Part shown: one piece after another, positions 1 to 6,848 of the stretch | How positions within the stretch are numbered: the stretch's first letter is position 1 | How the letters are laid out: each line of letters begins with the position of its first letter | Origin: Candidatus Aminicenantota bacterium | Lineage (GTDB): Bacteria > Acidobacteriota > B3-B38 > Guanabaribacteriales > B3-B38 | Reading direction: 5' to 3' | Assembly: GCA_029880275.1 (NCBI GenBank) | Contig: JAOUOQ010000099.1 | Span: forward strand, 1-7,002 | DNA: 7,002 nucleotides | Program-made: the position numbers and the translations under genes | The notes under the pieces: generated by a model | The model's database searches: none | Told to the model about the DNA's origin: nothing | Seen by the model: only the letters and a program-made list of their open reading frames with translations

Positions 1-501
1 ATGCGGACCCGGCGGGATGTTGACATTTAAAAAAGTCCCTTTGGGGAGACCATCCTGCAGAATCTTCTCCGCCAGCATTCGGGCAAACCTCCCTGCCATG
101 GCGTATTCGCTCAGCCCACCGCTCACTAGCGATATGGCGAAGGAGGGGATAGCGTGAAGAGCACCTTCCATAGCCGCCGAGACGGTGCCCGAATAGGTGA
201 CATCATCACCGAGGTTGGGTCCGTTATTGATGCCCGAGACCAGCAGCTCAGGCGGTTTCTTCATCAGCTTGAACACCGCCAGGTGGACACAATCGGTGGG
301 AGTTCCCTCTACCATCCATTGGTTTGCTCCCAGCTGCCATATCTTCAGCGGCTGCGAGAGGGTGAGGGAGTGCCCGGCAGCACTCATCTCTCGGGCAGGG
401 GCGATGATGGTAATCTCCCCCAGCGGACTGAGGGCTGCGGCAAGTGCTATAATGCCCTCGGAGTGGATACCATCGTCATTGGTGATCAGGATGCGACTCA
501 T
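1..501 (-). CDS. surE: 5'/3'-nucleotidase SurE, N-terminal 167 residues (cut by window edge)
   Basis: SurE is a cytoplasmic, metal-dependent phosphatase that dephosphorylates nucleoside 5'- and 3'-monophosphates. Family members are usually about 250 residues, so roughly the last third lies beyond the window. Visible signatures are the N-terminal strand with ILITNDDG (residues 4-11; D9 and D10 are the expected metal ligands), APAREMSAAGHS (34-45; S40 matches the metal-binding Ser), GTPTDCV (66-72), and SGINNGPNLGDDVTYSGTVS (89-108; N92 matches the metal-binding Asn). The frame is open from the ATG to base 1. I chose the ATG at 501 because a GGAGG lies 6 nt upstream of it; the in-frame ATG at 507 directly abuts that GGAGG and would be poorly spaced. 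The tRNA-Pro lies 171 bp upstream on the same strand. Identification is firm; the C-terminus cannot be judged. Confidence 0.96.
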   Translation of the reverse strand, partial: MSRILITNDDGIHSEGIIALAAALSPLGEITIIAPAREMSAAGHSLTLSQPLKIWQLGANQWMVEGTPTDCVHLAVFKLMKKPPELLVSGINNGPNLGDDVTYSGTVSAAMEGALHAIPSFAISLVSGGLSEYAMAGRFARMLAEKILQDGLPKGTFLNVNIPPGPH

Positions 502-672
502 CCTCATCCTCCACCGGCAAAAAGAAAATCAACCGATCCTCTTTTCAATAAAAATCCTGTCCTCAATAAAAAAGCGCTGTTTGTGATTCCCCTGGTGCTC
601 CGATTGATTACTATAAAAATGCCAGAGAAGCTGCGCTCGCTTCAAATTTCCTATAAAAAAGAACAATAAAAA

Positions 673-749
673 TGGTCGGGACGAGAGGATTTGAACCTCC
701 GACCACTTGACCCCCAGTCAAGTGCGCTACCAGACTGCGCCACGTCCCG
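673..749 (-). tRNA. tRNA-Pro (anticodon GGG), 3' CCA encoded
   Basis: On the minus strand this folds as a complete 77-nt cloverleaf: acceptor CGGGACG/CGTCCCG, D-stem GCGC/GCGC, anticodon stem CTTGA/TCAAG, anticodon loop CTGGGGG, and a T-arm with loop TTCAAAT. The T-stem has one G-T wobble. Discriminator A and a genomically encoded CCA follow (CCA at 673-675). The loop places GGG at the anticodon, so the tRNA reads proline CCC and CCU codons. A T-rich run lies directly after the CCA on the minus strand and may help end transcription before surE. A degenerate relative lies near 6849-6888. Confidence 0.97.
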
Positions 750-768
750 ACCTATTTGTTTTCAATCA

Positions 769-797
769 CTTATAAAAGAACTTGTTCTTCCGTTCTA
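769..797 (-). promoter_or_regulatory. Candidate promoter of tRNA-Pro with palindromic spacer
   Basis: On the minus strand a TATAAG -10 (769-774) lies 17 bp after a weak TAGAAC -35 (792-797). Transcription would start about 13 nt before the mature tRNA. The spacer contains a 14-bp palindrome, AAGAAC-AA-GTTCTT (776-789). The -35 matches the sigma-70 consensus at only three of six positions, so this is a plausible but not strong call. Confidence 0.4.
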
Positions 798-847
798 CCT
801 CTTGTGCCCCAAAAGTGTCTTTATGAGATAACGATTGCTAATGAATT

Positions 848-1018
848 TCAAATATCTTTAACAGCTTCACTGTTGATATTAAAAAAAGCATGTCCGCTAA
901 TCACATATCTTATAGCATTTTTTAGGGTCTTTGTCAAGGCAGGATATAGGGCAATTTCTCTTTTTTCTCCGAGTTTAGAATTGCTATATAGCCTATCCCA
1001 AAATTTATATTCTTTCAT
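848..1018 (-). pseudogene. Possible short ORF or gene relic, 56 codons, unidentified
   Basis: On the minus strand an ATG at 1018 opens 56 codons ending in TGA at 848. The product begins MKEYKFWDRLYSN and has a protein-like mix of charged, aromatic and hydrophobic residues. No Shine-Dalgarno precedes the ATG. The same frame continues upstream as plausible protein (WYAFLYLPDK) back to a TAA at 1049-1051, and then for about ten more codons before another stop. That pattern suits the end of a decayed gene better than an intact small gene. I do not recognise the family, and chance is a real alternative in AT-rich DNA. Confidence 0.2.
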
Positions 1019-1096
1019 CTTATCAGGAAGGTAAAGGAAGGCATACCATTACATCAGCTTATATATTTCTAATAGGGGTTAGAATAGCTGGCAGGC

Positions 1097-1132
1097 AAAA
1101 AAACTTAGCTGCGGGCGAAAAGGTTCGCCTGC
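1097..1132 (-). terminator. Candidate intrinsic terminator downstream of the RRM gene
   Basis: The minus strand forms a 9-bp stem (GCAGGCGAA with TTCGCCCGC, one wobble pair, 4-nt loop; 1111-1132), followed after 7 nt by seven T (1103 down to 1097). The gap between stem and T-tract is longer than usual, which weakens the call. It is nevertheless the only hairpin with a T-tract downstream of the RNA-binding protein gene, and would imply a 3' untranslated region of about 200 nt. Confidence 0.4.
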
Positions 1133-1233
1133 TTAAACTCCTCCCCCGGGCTTGCTATATGGATTTTTTCTCTATGACAACCTTATAGGAAAGGGTGAAA
1201 CTTAGAGGCTATGAAAGGAAGGCTTGACATGAG

Positions 1234-1303
1234 GTTGGACGGTTTTTATCCAACTTCTCCCTTGAGAGGAAGAGAAGCCTCCTTCCTCGAGGGGCTAACC
1301 CTC
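1234..1303 (-). other. Cluster of three hairpins in the 3' region of the RRM gene
   Basis: Three perfect inverted repeats follow the stop codon on the minus strand: GAGGG/CCCTC (1289-1293 with 1299-1303), GAGGAAG/CTTCCTC (1266-1272 with 1282-1288) and GTTGGA/TCCAAC (1234-1239 with 1249-1254). The first two are directly adjacent (1288 and 1289) and could stack on each other. None has a T-tract immediately after it, so they do not look like a standard terminator. They may be a structured 3' untranslated region. Confidence 0.3.
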
Positions 1304-1310
1304 TCACCTG

Positions 1311-1628
1311 TTAATATCTGGACCAGCCCTTATCTCTTCCTCCCCCCCTTCTGCTGTCGAAGTCTCTGCTTCCTCTCTCCCGCTGCGGGCGGGCGTCGTC
1401 CACCGTAAGGTTTCTCTCCTTGAAAGTGTACGCGTTGAACATCTCCTTAGCTTTCTGGGCTTCCTCCTCTTCCATCATCTCCACAAAAGCGAACCCCTTG
1501 GAGCGGCCAGTCATAGTGTCGGTGATGATCTTCACCGATTCCACCTTCCCCGCCTGCCCAAACAGCTCCTGCAATTCCTCTTCGCTCACGGTGTAAGCGA
1601 GATTGCCGACGTAAAGCTTCTTGGTCAT
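1311..1628 (-). CDS. Small single-RRM RNA-binding protein
   Basis: This 105-residue protein belongs to the bacterial RRM family (glycine-rich RNA-binding or cyanobacterial Rbp type), cytoplasmic proteins that bind single-stranded RNA and are often linked to cold or stress response. RNP2 is LYVGNL (residues 5-10) and RNP1 is KGFAFVEM (44-51). Y6, F46 and F48 are the expected aromatic RNA-stacking residues. The RRM ends near residue 80 (LTVDDAR), and a basic Arg/Gly tail (81-105) with RGS and RRGGGR follows. Length and layout are normal for the family. The ATG at 1628 has AGGAGG (1637-1642) 8 nt upstream. The gene is monocistronic as far as visible, and divergent from the peptidase gene. Its leader carries an intrinsic terminator just before the ribosome binding site. 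RNA targets cannot be inferred. Confidence 0.93.
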   Translation of the reverse strand: MTKKLYVGNLAYTVSEEELQELFGQAGKVESVKIITDTMTGRSKGFAFVEMMEEEEAQKAKEMFNAYTFKERNLTVDDARPQRERGSRDFDSRRGGGRDKGWSRY

Positions 1629-1647
1629 TTATACTTCCTCCTTCAAT

Positions 1648-1685
1648 AAAAAAACCCTCCAGGATTACAATAATCCCTTTGAGGG
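1648..1685 (-). terminator. Intrinsic terminator within the RRM gene leader (candidate attenuator)
   Basis: On the minus strand a nested stem, outer CCCTC/GAGGG (1681-1685 with 1655-1659) and inner GGATTA/TAATCC (1671-1676 with 1662-1667) with a 3-nt loop, is followed at once by seven T (1654 down to 1648). This is a canonical intrinsic terminator shape. It lies between the promoter at 1746-1774 and the gene's AGGAGG, whose first base is only six bases past the T-tract. No gene lies upstream on this strand in the window, so it is not a plain end-of-gene terminator. Attenuation or antitermination of the RRM gene is the simplest reading. Confidence 0.7.
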
Positions 1686-1745
1686 CTAAAAGTTACGAAA
1701 CAAACAAAAATTCTCTCTCTATCCTTCTAAATTCAACTCAAATAA

Positions 1746-1774
1746 AGAATATCACCAAAAATAAGATATGTCAA
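1746..1774 (-). promoter_or_regulatory. Sigma-70 type promoter of the RRM gene
   Basis: On the minus strand a perfect TTGACA -35 (1769-1774) is separated by 17 bp from a TATTCT -10 (1746-1751). The expected start near 1739 gives a leader of about 110 nt before the ATG at 1628, and that leader includes the terminator hairpin. It is the best promoter match in the window. Confidence 0.7.
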
Positions 1775-2121
1775 GCAAAAAATGAACCTGTTTTAATTTT
1801 TAAAAGCGATTCTAATTTACTATGCTTTCAGAGTAAGTCACATTAATTATTTCACGCCATTATTTTTGATTGTATTAATTGCTATCAATTTGAGTTGATT
1901 TCACATTTTCCCTATGCTATAAGCTATAAAGGGGCAGATTGGTAAAAGAGCAGGGAAGGGGGGAATTTAATATAGGATAACCAAGCAAACTCATATCTTT
2001 CGCATGCGGTTTAAGTTTTTGCGTCTCATTGCAAACATGGGGAGGGAAAAATAAGAAATAACTTTTTTAAAAATGTGGTATTTGTTTCCACTATTATACA
2101 AAAAGGAAAGGAGAACCTAAC
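1775..2121. other. AT-rich divergent intergenic region
   Basis: With the leader, this makes a gap of 493 bp (1629-2121) between the divergent RRM and peptidase genes. Besides the peptidase promoter candidate it holds a palindrome, AATTG-CTAT-CAATT (1877-1890), just before that promoter's -35, which could be an operator. I see no ORF with a ribosome binding site and no repeat family. Confidence 0.5.
1895..1923 (+). promoter_or_regulatory. Candidate promoter of the S9 peptidase gene
   Basis: TTGATT (1895-1900) and TATAAG (1918-1923) are separated by 17 bp, giving a predicted leader of about 190 nt. The palindrome at 1877-1890 sits five bases upstream of the -35. A closer promoter near 2090 is possible but has no clear -35. 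Confidence 0.45.
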
Positions 2122-4944
2122 ATGAATCGGACACATAGCTTAAAGTTGATGTGGGCACTGCTTCTGTGCTTGGTCATTATTCTGGTTAGTCCCGCTACGA
2201 TGGCACAGCAGAAAAAGGCGTTGACTTTTCAGGATGTTATGAAATTCAAGGCCGTCCTGGATGCCGTGATCTCCGAGGACGGTTCATGGATAGCCTATAC
2301 TGCTCAGCCGGATCGGGGGGATGGTGAGCTTAAAATTCATGCCGCAACAGAAGAGAAAATCTTTACCATTGAGCGAGGAAGTAAACCTGTTTTTTCCAAG
2401 GACTCCCGTTGGGTGGCTGTGGTTATTAAACCCAAAGCGGTTGAGCTGGAAAAAGCCGATAAGGAGAAGCCCAAAGAAGGTATGGCTCTGCTGGAGACCG
2501 CTACCGGTGAGGTGCATCATTTTGAGAGAGTGGAGCGGTTCGCCTTCTCAGAAGACTCGAAGTGGCTGGCTTATCATCATTTCAAAGAGGAAGAAAAACC
2601 AGCCAAAGAAGAGAAGACGCAGCCCAGCCAGGAACCCGCAGCCTCAGCCGAGCAGAAAAAAGATAAAAAGAAAAAAGAAGTCGGGAGCACCCTGGTGCTG
2701 CGCCATCTGGCATCCGGACAGGAGATATCCATTCAGTATGTGCTCTCCTTCGCTTTCGACAAATCCTCTCGCTACCTGGCCTATGCCATAGCCGACCCAG
2801 AAGGAAAGGAAAACGGCCTCTTCTGTCGGGAATTGCAAAAAGAAGGCTATCCCCAGATAGCCATAACTAAAGGCGAGAACACACGTTATAGCAACATTAC
2901 CTGGACTAAGAAAGAGAGCAAGCTTGCTTTTTTGTCTGCCGTAGAGAATGAAGAGGGTCAACCCGGTCCGGCTACGCTGTGGGTCTGGGACGGCGATACC
3001 GGGGAACAAAATCAGGCAGTCAAGTCTGAGGCAGCACCCGAAGGGTGGATGCTTCCCCTGAAAAACCAGGTTTCCTGGACACGAGATGGCAAGCGGGTCT
3101 TTTTTGGCTTCAAACCAGAAACTCCGCAGGATGTAAGCACGGAAAAGGAGAAAGAACAGGAGGAAAAGGAAGAGGTCGATCTCTATAACATTGATGACCT
3201 GCTCAAAAAGAGAGAGGTAGATGTCTGGCACTGGAATGACCCCATCATTATCACCCATCAGAAAAAACAATGGTCGCGCCTGAAAGACTGGACATATCGA
3301 GCCGTTTATCACCTGGATTCAGGTAAAGCAATAGCCCTGGCAGATCAGGAAATGCGGACTGTCGAGGCTACTGAAAATCCCCAATTTGCTCTGGGTCTTG
3401 CCGATGTCCCCTACCTCAAGGAAATCACCTGGGAAGGGAGCTTTGATGATGTCTACCTGGTAGGGCTGAAAGATGGTTCTCGTAAGAAGGTTGTCTCCCG
3501 TTTGCAAAGTCGTCCCTCACTTTCTCCGAATGGTGACTATGTAGTGTATTACCACGACCTCAACTGGCATATCTATGACAGCAAAACAGGAACCACCCGC
3601 AACCTGACCAGCCAGCTCGATGTGCCCTTCTTCGATGAAGACCATGACTACCCCAGTGCCACTCCGGGATACGGTATGGCTGGATGGGTGGAAGATGACC
3701 GTGCTGTTCTCATCTACGACAAGTATGATATCTGGCAGTTTCCCACTGGGAAAGACAAGCCCATAAATCTTACCGGCGGCGAGGGACGTCAGAGCCAGGT
3801 CACTTTTCGCGCCATTCGTCTGGACCCTGAGAAGCGTTATTTCGGCAAGGACGAGCAGCTGTTGCTTTCTGCCTATCACAATCTGAAAAAACACACCGGC
3901 TTCTCCACCTGCCAGGTGGGAACTCAAGGTGTGAAGACGCTCATTGAGGAGAAAAAACAATTTCGTTTTCTGGCAAAAGCCAAAAAGAAGCAGATACTGA
4001 TGTATACTCGGGAAAGCTATTCTGAATTTCCCGACATCTGGATCAGCGATATGAACCTTGTCTCTCCCCGCAAAATCTCCGATGTGAATCCGCAGATCAG
4101 CGAGTTTGCCTGGGGCAGCGCTGAGCTGGTCGAGTGGAACAGTGTAGATGGCATACCGCTGCAGGGTGTGCTTATCAAACCGGGAAATTATCAACCCGGT
4201 GAGCGTTATCCCGTGCTGGTTTATTTCTACCGGTTCTTCTCTCAGCGTCTTTACGAATTCAATGGACCGGTGGTCAACCATCGTCCTTGCTTTCCGCTGT
4301 ATGCCAGCAACGGTTACGCCATCTTCCTTCCCGACATCCGTTTCGAGGTGGGTCGTCCCGGCTTTTCTGCCACCAAGTGCCTGGTGCCGGGCGTGCAAAA
4401 GCTGATTGATATGGGAGTTGCCGACCCCAAAGCCATCGGGCTGCACGGTCATTCCTGGAGCGGATATCAGACGGCTTTTGTAGTTACCCAGACCAACATC
4501 TTTGCCGCAGCCATCGCTGGGGCACCGGTCTCTAACATGACCAGCGCCTACAGCGGTATTCGCTGGGAGTCCGGACTGGCCCGGCAGTTTCAGTACGAGC
4601 GGACGCAGAGCCGCATCGGAGGAAGTCTGTGGGAGTATCCTGAACGCTATATCGAAAACTCTCCCATATTTTTCGCCGACCGCATTAATACACCCTTGCT
4701 CATCGAGTTTGGAGACGAAGACGGAGCGGTGCCCTGGTATCAGGGAATCGAGCTTTACCTGGCTATGCGTCGCCTGGGCAAAGACTGCATCTTTTTGCAG
4801 TATCGCGGCGAGCCTCACCACTTGCAGAAGTATCCCAACAAAGTGGATTACGCCATAAAAATGAAGCAGTACTTTGACCACTATCTAAAGGGAGAGCCGG
4901 CACCGGAGTGGATCACAAAAGGAGTCCCCTACCGCGGAAAGTAG
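2122..4944 (+). CDS. Exported S9 family (prolyl oligopeptidase-like) serine peptidase
   Basis: This 940-residue enzyme is predicted to cleave peptides outside the cytoplasm. Residues 1-28 are a signal peptide: a basic start, a hydrophobic run ALLLCLVIILV (12-22), and likely cleavage after TMA-28; Leu before C16 argues against a lipoprotein. A beta-propeller-like region spans about 35-650, with repeated blocks such as SEDGSWIAY and WTRDGKRVFF. It is broken by two Lys/Glu-rich insertions (about 155-189 and 334-352); VDVWHWNDP (366-374) is typical of this subfamily. The alpha/beta-hydrolase domain is about 670-930. The catalytic triad is S778 in GHSWSG, D867 in GDEDGAVP, and H899 in GEPHH. Y703 is a candidate oxyanion residue by analogy. 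Length fits the 900-950-residue S9 subfamily. The nucleophile elbow has Ser at 780 where Gly is usual. AGGAG lies 8 nt before the ATG. No obvious terminator follows. Confidence 0.92.
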   Translation: MNRTHSLKLMWALLLCLVIILVSPATMAQQKKALTFQDVMKFKAVLDAVISEDGSWIAYTAQPDRGDGELKIHAATEEKIFTIERGSKPVFSKDSRWVAVVIKPKAVELEKADKEKPKEGMALLETATGEVHHFERVERFAFSEDSKWLAYHHFKEEEKPAKEEKTQPSQEPAASAEQKKDKKKKEVGSTLVLRHLASGQEISIQYVLSFAFDKSSRYLAYAIADPEGKENGLFCRELQKEGYPQIAITKGENTRYSNITWTKKESKLAFLSAVENEEGQPGPATLWVWDGDTGEQNQAVKSEAAPEGWMLPLKNQVSWTRDGKRVFFGFKPETPQDVSTEKEKEQEEKEEVDLYNIDDLLKKREVDVWHWNDPIIITHQKKQWSRLKDWTYRAVYHLDSGKAIALADQEMRTVEATENPQFALGLADVPYLKEITWEGSFDDVYLVGLKDGSRKKVVSRLQSRPSLSPNGDYVVYYHDLNWHIYDSKTGTTRNLTSQLDVPFFDEDHDYPSATPGYGMAGWVEDDRAVLIYDKYDIWQFPTGKDKPINLTGGEGRQSQVTFRAIRLDPEKRYFGKDEQLLLSAYHNLKKHTGFSTCQVGTQGVKTLIEEKKQFRFLAKAKKKQILMYTRESYSEFPDIWISDMNLVSPRKISDVNPQISEFAWGSAELVEWNSVDGIPLQGVLIKPGNYQPGERYPVLVYFYRFFSQRLYEFNGPVVNHRPCFPLYASNGYAIFLPDIRFEVGRPGFSATKCLVPGVQKLIDMGVADPKAIGLHGHSWSGYQTAFVVTQTNIFAAAIAGAPVSNMTSAYSGIRWESGLARQFQYERTQSRIGGSLWEYPERYIENSPIFFADRINTPLLIEFGDEDGAVPWYQGIELYLAMRRLGKDCIFLQYRGEPHHLQKYPNKVDYAIKMKQYFDHYLKGEPAPEWITKGVPYRGK

Positions 4945-5305
4945 TGGACAACAGAACCATTATTTCAGCTGCACCTGAAAAGCGAGCGCCATATAATAAA
5001 GGGTAAGCGGGGATAAGTATGTAAAATATGAAAAAACTGAATCAATTGGCAAGAAAAAGTGAGTTGGCATAAGAAGGGTCTGGCAGCGTAGTATAAGTGG
5101 CATGGTCGCATCTAAAAAGAGATGAGGTTAAGAGAAAAAAACCAATTTAGGGTTGATTGTCATAGTTATTTTTTGTATTTATGAGAAGTGACGAGTGAGA
5201 TAAGTTTTTATGGCGAATTGGATAATGTAGATTAAGAGCAATTTCCTATCCATAAAAAGTCGAGAGCGGGACTAAAATGCCATTCTGACAAACAGGAGAG
5301 ATACG
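4945..5305. other. 361-bp intergenic region between peptidase and decarboxylase
   Basis: This gap is AT-rich with many stops in all frames and no credible gene. It contains one short inverted repeat, TTTCAG/CTGAAA (4963-4980), without a T-tract, and a promoter candidate for the decarboxylase (5153-5181). Its length argues that the flanking genes are separate transcription units. Confidence 0.55.
5153..5181 (+). promoter_or_regulatory. Candidate promoter of the decarboxylase gene
   Basis: TTGATT (5153-5158) and TATTTA (5176-5181) have a 17-bp spacer rich in T. The start would fall near 5188, leaving a leader of about 118 nt before the ATG at 5306. Both boxes are imperfect, and such matches are easy to find in AT-rich DNA. 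Confidence 0.35.
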
Positions 5306-6721
5306 ATGGATAAGGAAGAGTTTAGACAATTTGGCTATAAATTCGTTGATTGGGTGGCGGATTACATGACCGAGGTGGTTAAGTATCCGGTGATGTCTCA
5401 GGTGAAACCTGGTCAGATTAAAGAGAGGCTTCCTCAGCATCCGCCGGATAAAAGTGAGCCCATGGAAAGTATATTCAACGATTTTAAAGAAGTTATACTC
5501 CCGGGCATCACCCACTGGCAGCATCCTTTCTGGTTTGCCTATTTTCCTGCTAACAGCAGTCCTCCATCTATTCTGGGAGAGCTTCTGACAGCAGGACTTG
5601 GCACCCAGTGCATGATCTGGCAGACCTCTCCGGCTGCCGCCGAACTGGAAGAAGTGGTTCTGGAATGGTTGCACCAAATGCTGGGCCTCCCGGAAGGGAT
5701 GGCCGGTGTCATCCAGGACACTGCTTCCACTGCTACCCTCTGCGCTTTGCTGACAGCCAGAGAAAGGGCTACTGATTTTGAAGCTAATCAAAAAGGTCTT
5801 AATAAGCCCCTGGTGGTCTATGCCTCAGAAGAAGCGCATTCCAGTGTGGAGAAAGGAGTCAAAATTGCGGGCTACGGGAAGGAGAACCTGCGTCTTATCC
5901 CTACCGATGATGCTTTTGCCATGATTCCCGAGAAGCTGGAAGAAGCGGTGATTGAGGATAAAAAAGGGGGATTGCAGCCAGCTTGTGTGGTGGCTACGCT
6001 GGGGACAACCTCCTCCACTGCGATAGACCCTCTGACTGACATTGGCAAAATCTGCCGCCAGCATGACCTTTGGCTTCATGTTGATGCCGCTTTTGCCGGA
6101 ACGGCTGCCATCCTTCCGGAGAAGAGATGGATGCTGGAAGGCGCAGAATACATGGACTCCTTTGTCTTTAATCCCCATAAGTGGATGTTTACCAATTTCG
6201 ACTGCTCAGCCTATTTTGTAAAAGACCCTGGTGCTCTTATCCGCACATTTGAGATTCATCCTGAATATCTAAAAACCGGACTGGATGCACAGGTAAAGAA
6301 CTTCCGTGACTGGGGTATTCAACTGGGGAGAAGGTTTAGAGCCCTGAAATTGTGGTTCGTGATTCGCTATTACGGAGTGGAGCGGCTTCAAGAGATGATA
6401 AGGGAGCATATCCGATTAGCCCAATTATTTAAAGAATGGGTAGAGGAACATAAACACTTTGAGCTTATGGCGCCGGTGAGCCTGAGTCTGGTTTGTTTCC
6501 GCGTGAATGATGGGCGGGATGAGACGGCACTCAGTAGCTTAAATAAACATCTCCTTGAGAGACTCAACCAGGATGGAAAGATATATTTGACCCACACCAC
6601 CTTAAGAGGTAAATACACACTCCGCCTGTCTGTCGGTCAGAGGTTGACTGAGGAACGACATGTGAAAGAAGCCTGGAAATTGATAACCTCAAAGGCTGAG
6701 GAAATACTAAAGATGTCTTAA
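5306..6721 (+). CDS. PLP-dependent aromatic L-amino acid decarboxylase (group II)
   Basis: This 471-residue cytoplasmic enzyme should convert an aromatic L-amino acid (Tyr, Trp, Phe or DOPA) to its amine and CO2 using pyridoxal phosphate. It matches the group II decarboxylases over full length (human DDC has 480). Visible features are the N-terminal helix FVDWVADY (13-20), HWQHPFWFAYFPA (70-82), the phosphate-binding TAS (139-141), H178 that stacks on PLP, VDAAFAG with D260 for the pyridine nitrogen, and the PLP lysine K292 in NPHKW. LGRRFRALKLWF follows in the C-terminal part. Y321 in HPEYLKT aligns with DDC Tyr332, needed for decarboxylation; aldehyde synthases of this family carry Phe there, so true decarboxylation is expected. 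AGGAG (5294-5298) lies 7 nt before the ATG. The exact substrate cannot be read from the sequence. Confidence 0.93.
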   Translation: MDKEEFRQFGYKFVDWVADYMTEVVKYPVMSQVKPGQIKERLPQHPPDKSEPMESIFNDFKEVILPGITHWQHPFWFAYFPANSSPPSILGELLTAGLGTQCMIWQTSPAAAELEEVVLEWLHQMLGLPEGMAGVIQDTASTATLCALLTARERATDFEANQKGLNKPLVVYASEEAHSSVEKGVKIAGYGKENLRLIPTDDAFAMIPEKLEEAVIEDKKGGLQPACVVATLGTTSSTAIDPLTDIGKICRQHDLWLHVDAAFAGTAAILPEKRWMLEGAEYMDSFVFNPHKWMFTNFDCSAYFVKDPGALIRTFEIHPEYLKTGLDAQVKNFRDWGIQLGRRFRALKLWFVIRYYGVERLQEMIREHIRLAQLFKEWVEEHKHFELMAPVSLSLVCFRVNDGRDETALSSLNKHLLERLNQDGKIYLTHTTLRGKYTLRLSVGQRLTEERHVKEAWKLITSKAEEILKMS

Positions 6722-6848
6722 TATACTCTTTTAGACAATTCTTTTCAAAACAGATATTGCTAAGCAGAAGTCAGTAAAAGAGGGAAATATTTATCACTTA
6801 TAGCATAATGATATTCTTATTTTAATAGGAATTGTACAGTCGGGTGAT

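Larger units (their letters stand above)
750..1310. other. 561-bp stretch without a convincing gene
   Basis: This interval separates the tRNA-Pro from the RNA-binding protein gene. It holds the tRNA promoter, a short minus-strand open frame that may be a relic (848-1018), one hairpin with a T-tract (1097-1132), and a cluster of hairpins close to the end of the RNA-binding protein gene (1234-1303). The plus-strand open frames here lack a ribosome binding site and recognisable protein features. The part from 750 to about 1080 is clearly more AT-rich than the flanking genes. Confidence 0.6.

Noticed and set aside
154..669. Plus-strand open frames across the surE region
   Set aside because: The minus strand encodes clear SurE motifs over the same bases, and the plus-strand products look like reversed coding sequence with no family features.
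3517..4881. A 454-codon open frame on the minus strand opposite the peptidase gene
   Set aside because: The plus strand here encodes the complete S9 catalytic domain with a recognisable triad. The antisense product has no recognisable motif, and no ribosome binding site was seen for it. It is most likely a by-product of codon usage.
4963..4980. Hairpin TTTCAG/CTGAAA shortly after the peptidase stop, as a terminator
   Set aside because: It has a six-pair AT-rich stem with no T-tract on either side, so it is not a credible intrinsic terminator.
6726..6782. Inverted repeat CTCTTTTA/TAAAAGAG after the decarboxylase, as a terminator or element end
   Set aside because: The arms are only 8 bp, 41 bp apart and AT-rich, with no T-tract after the second arm. 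Such pairs are expected by chance in this sequence.
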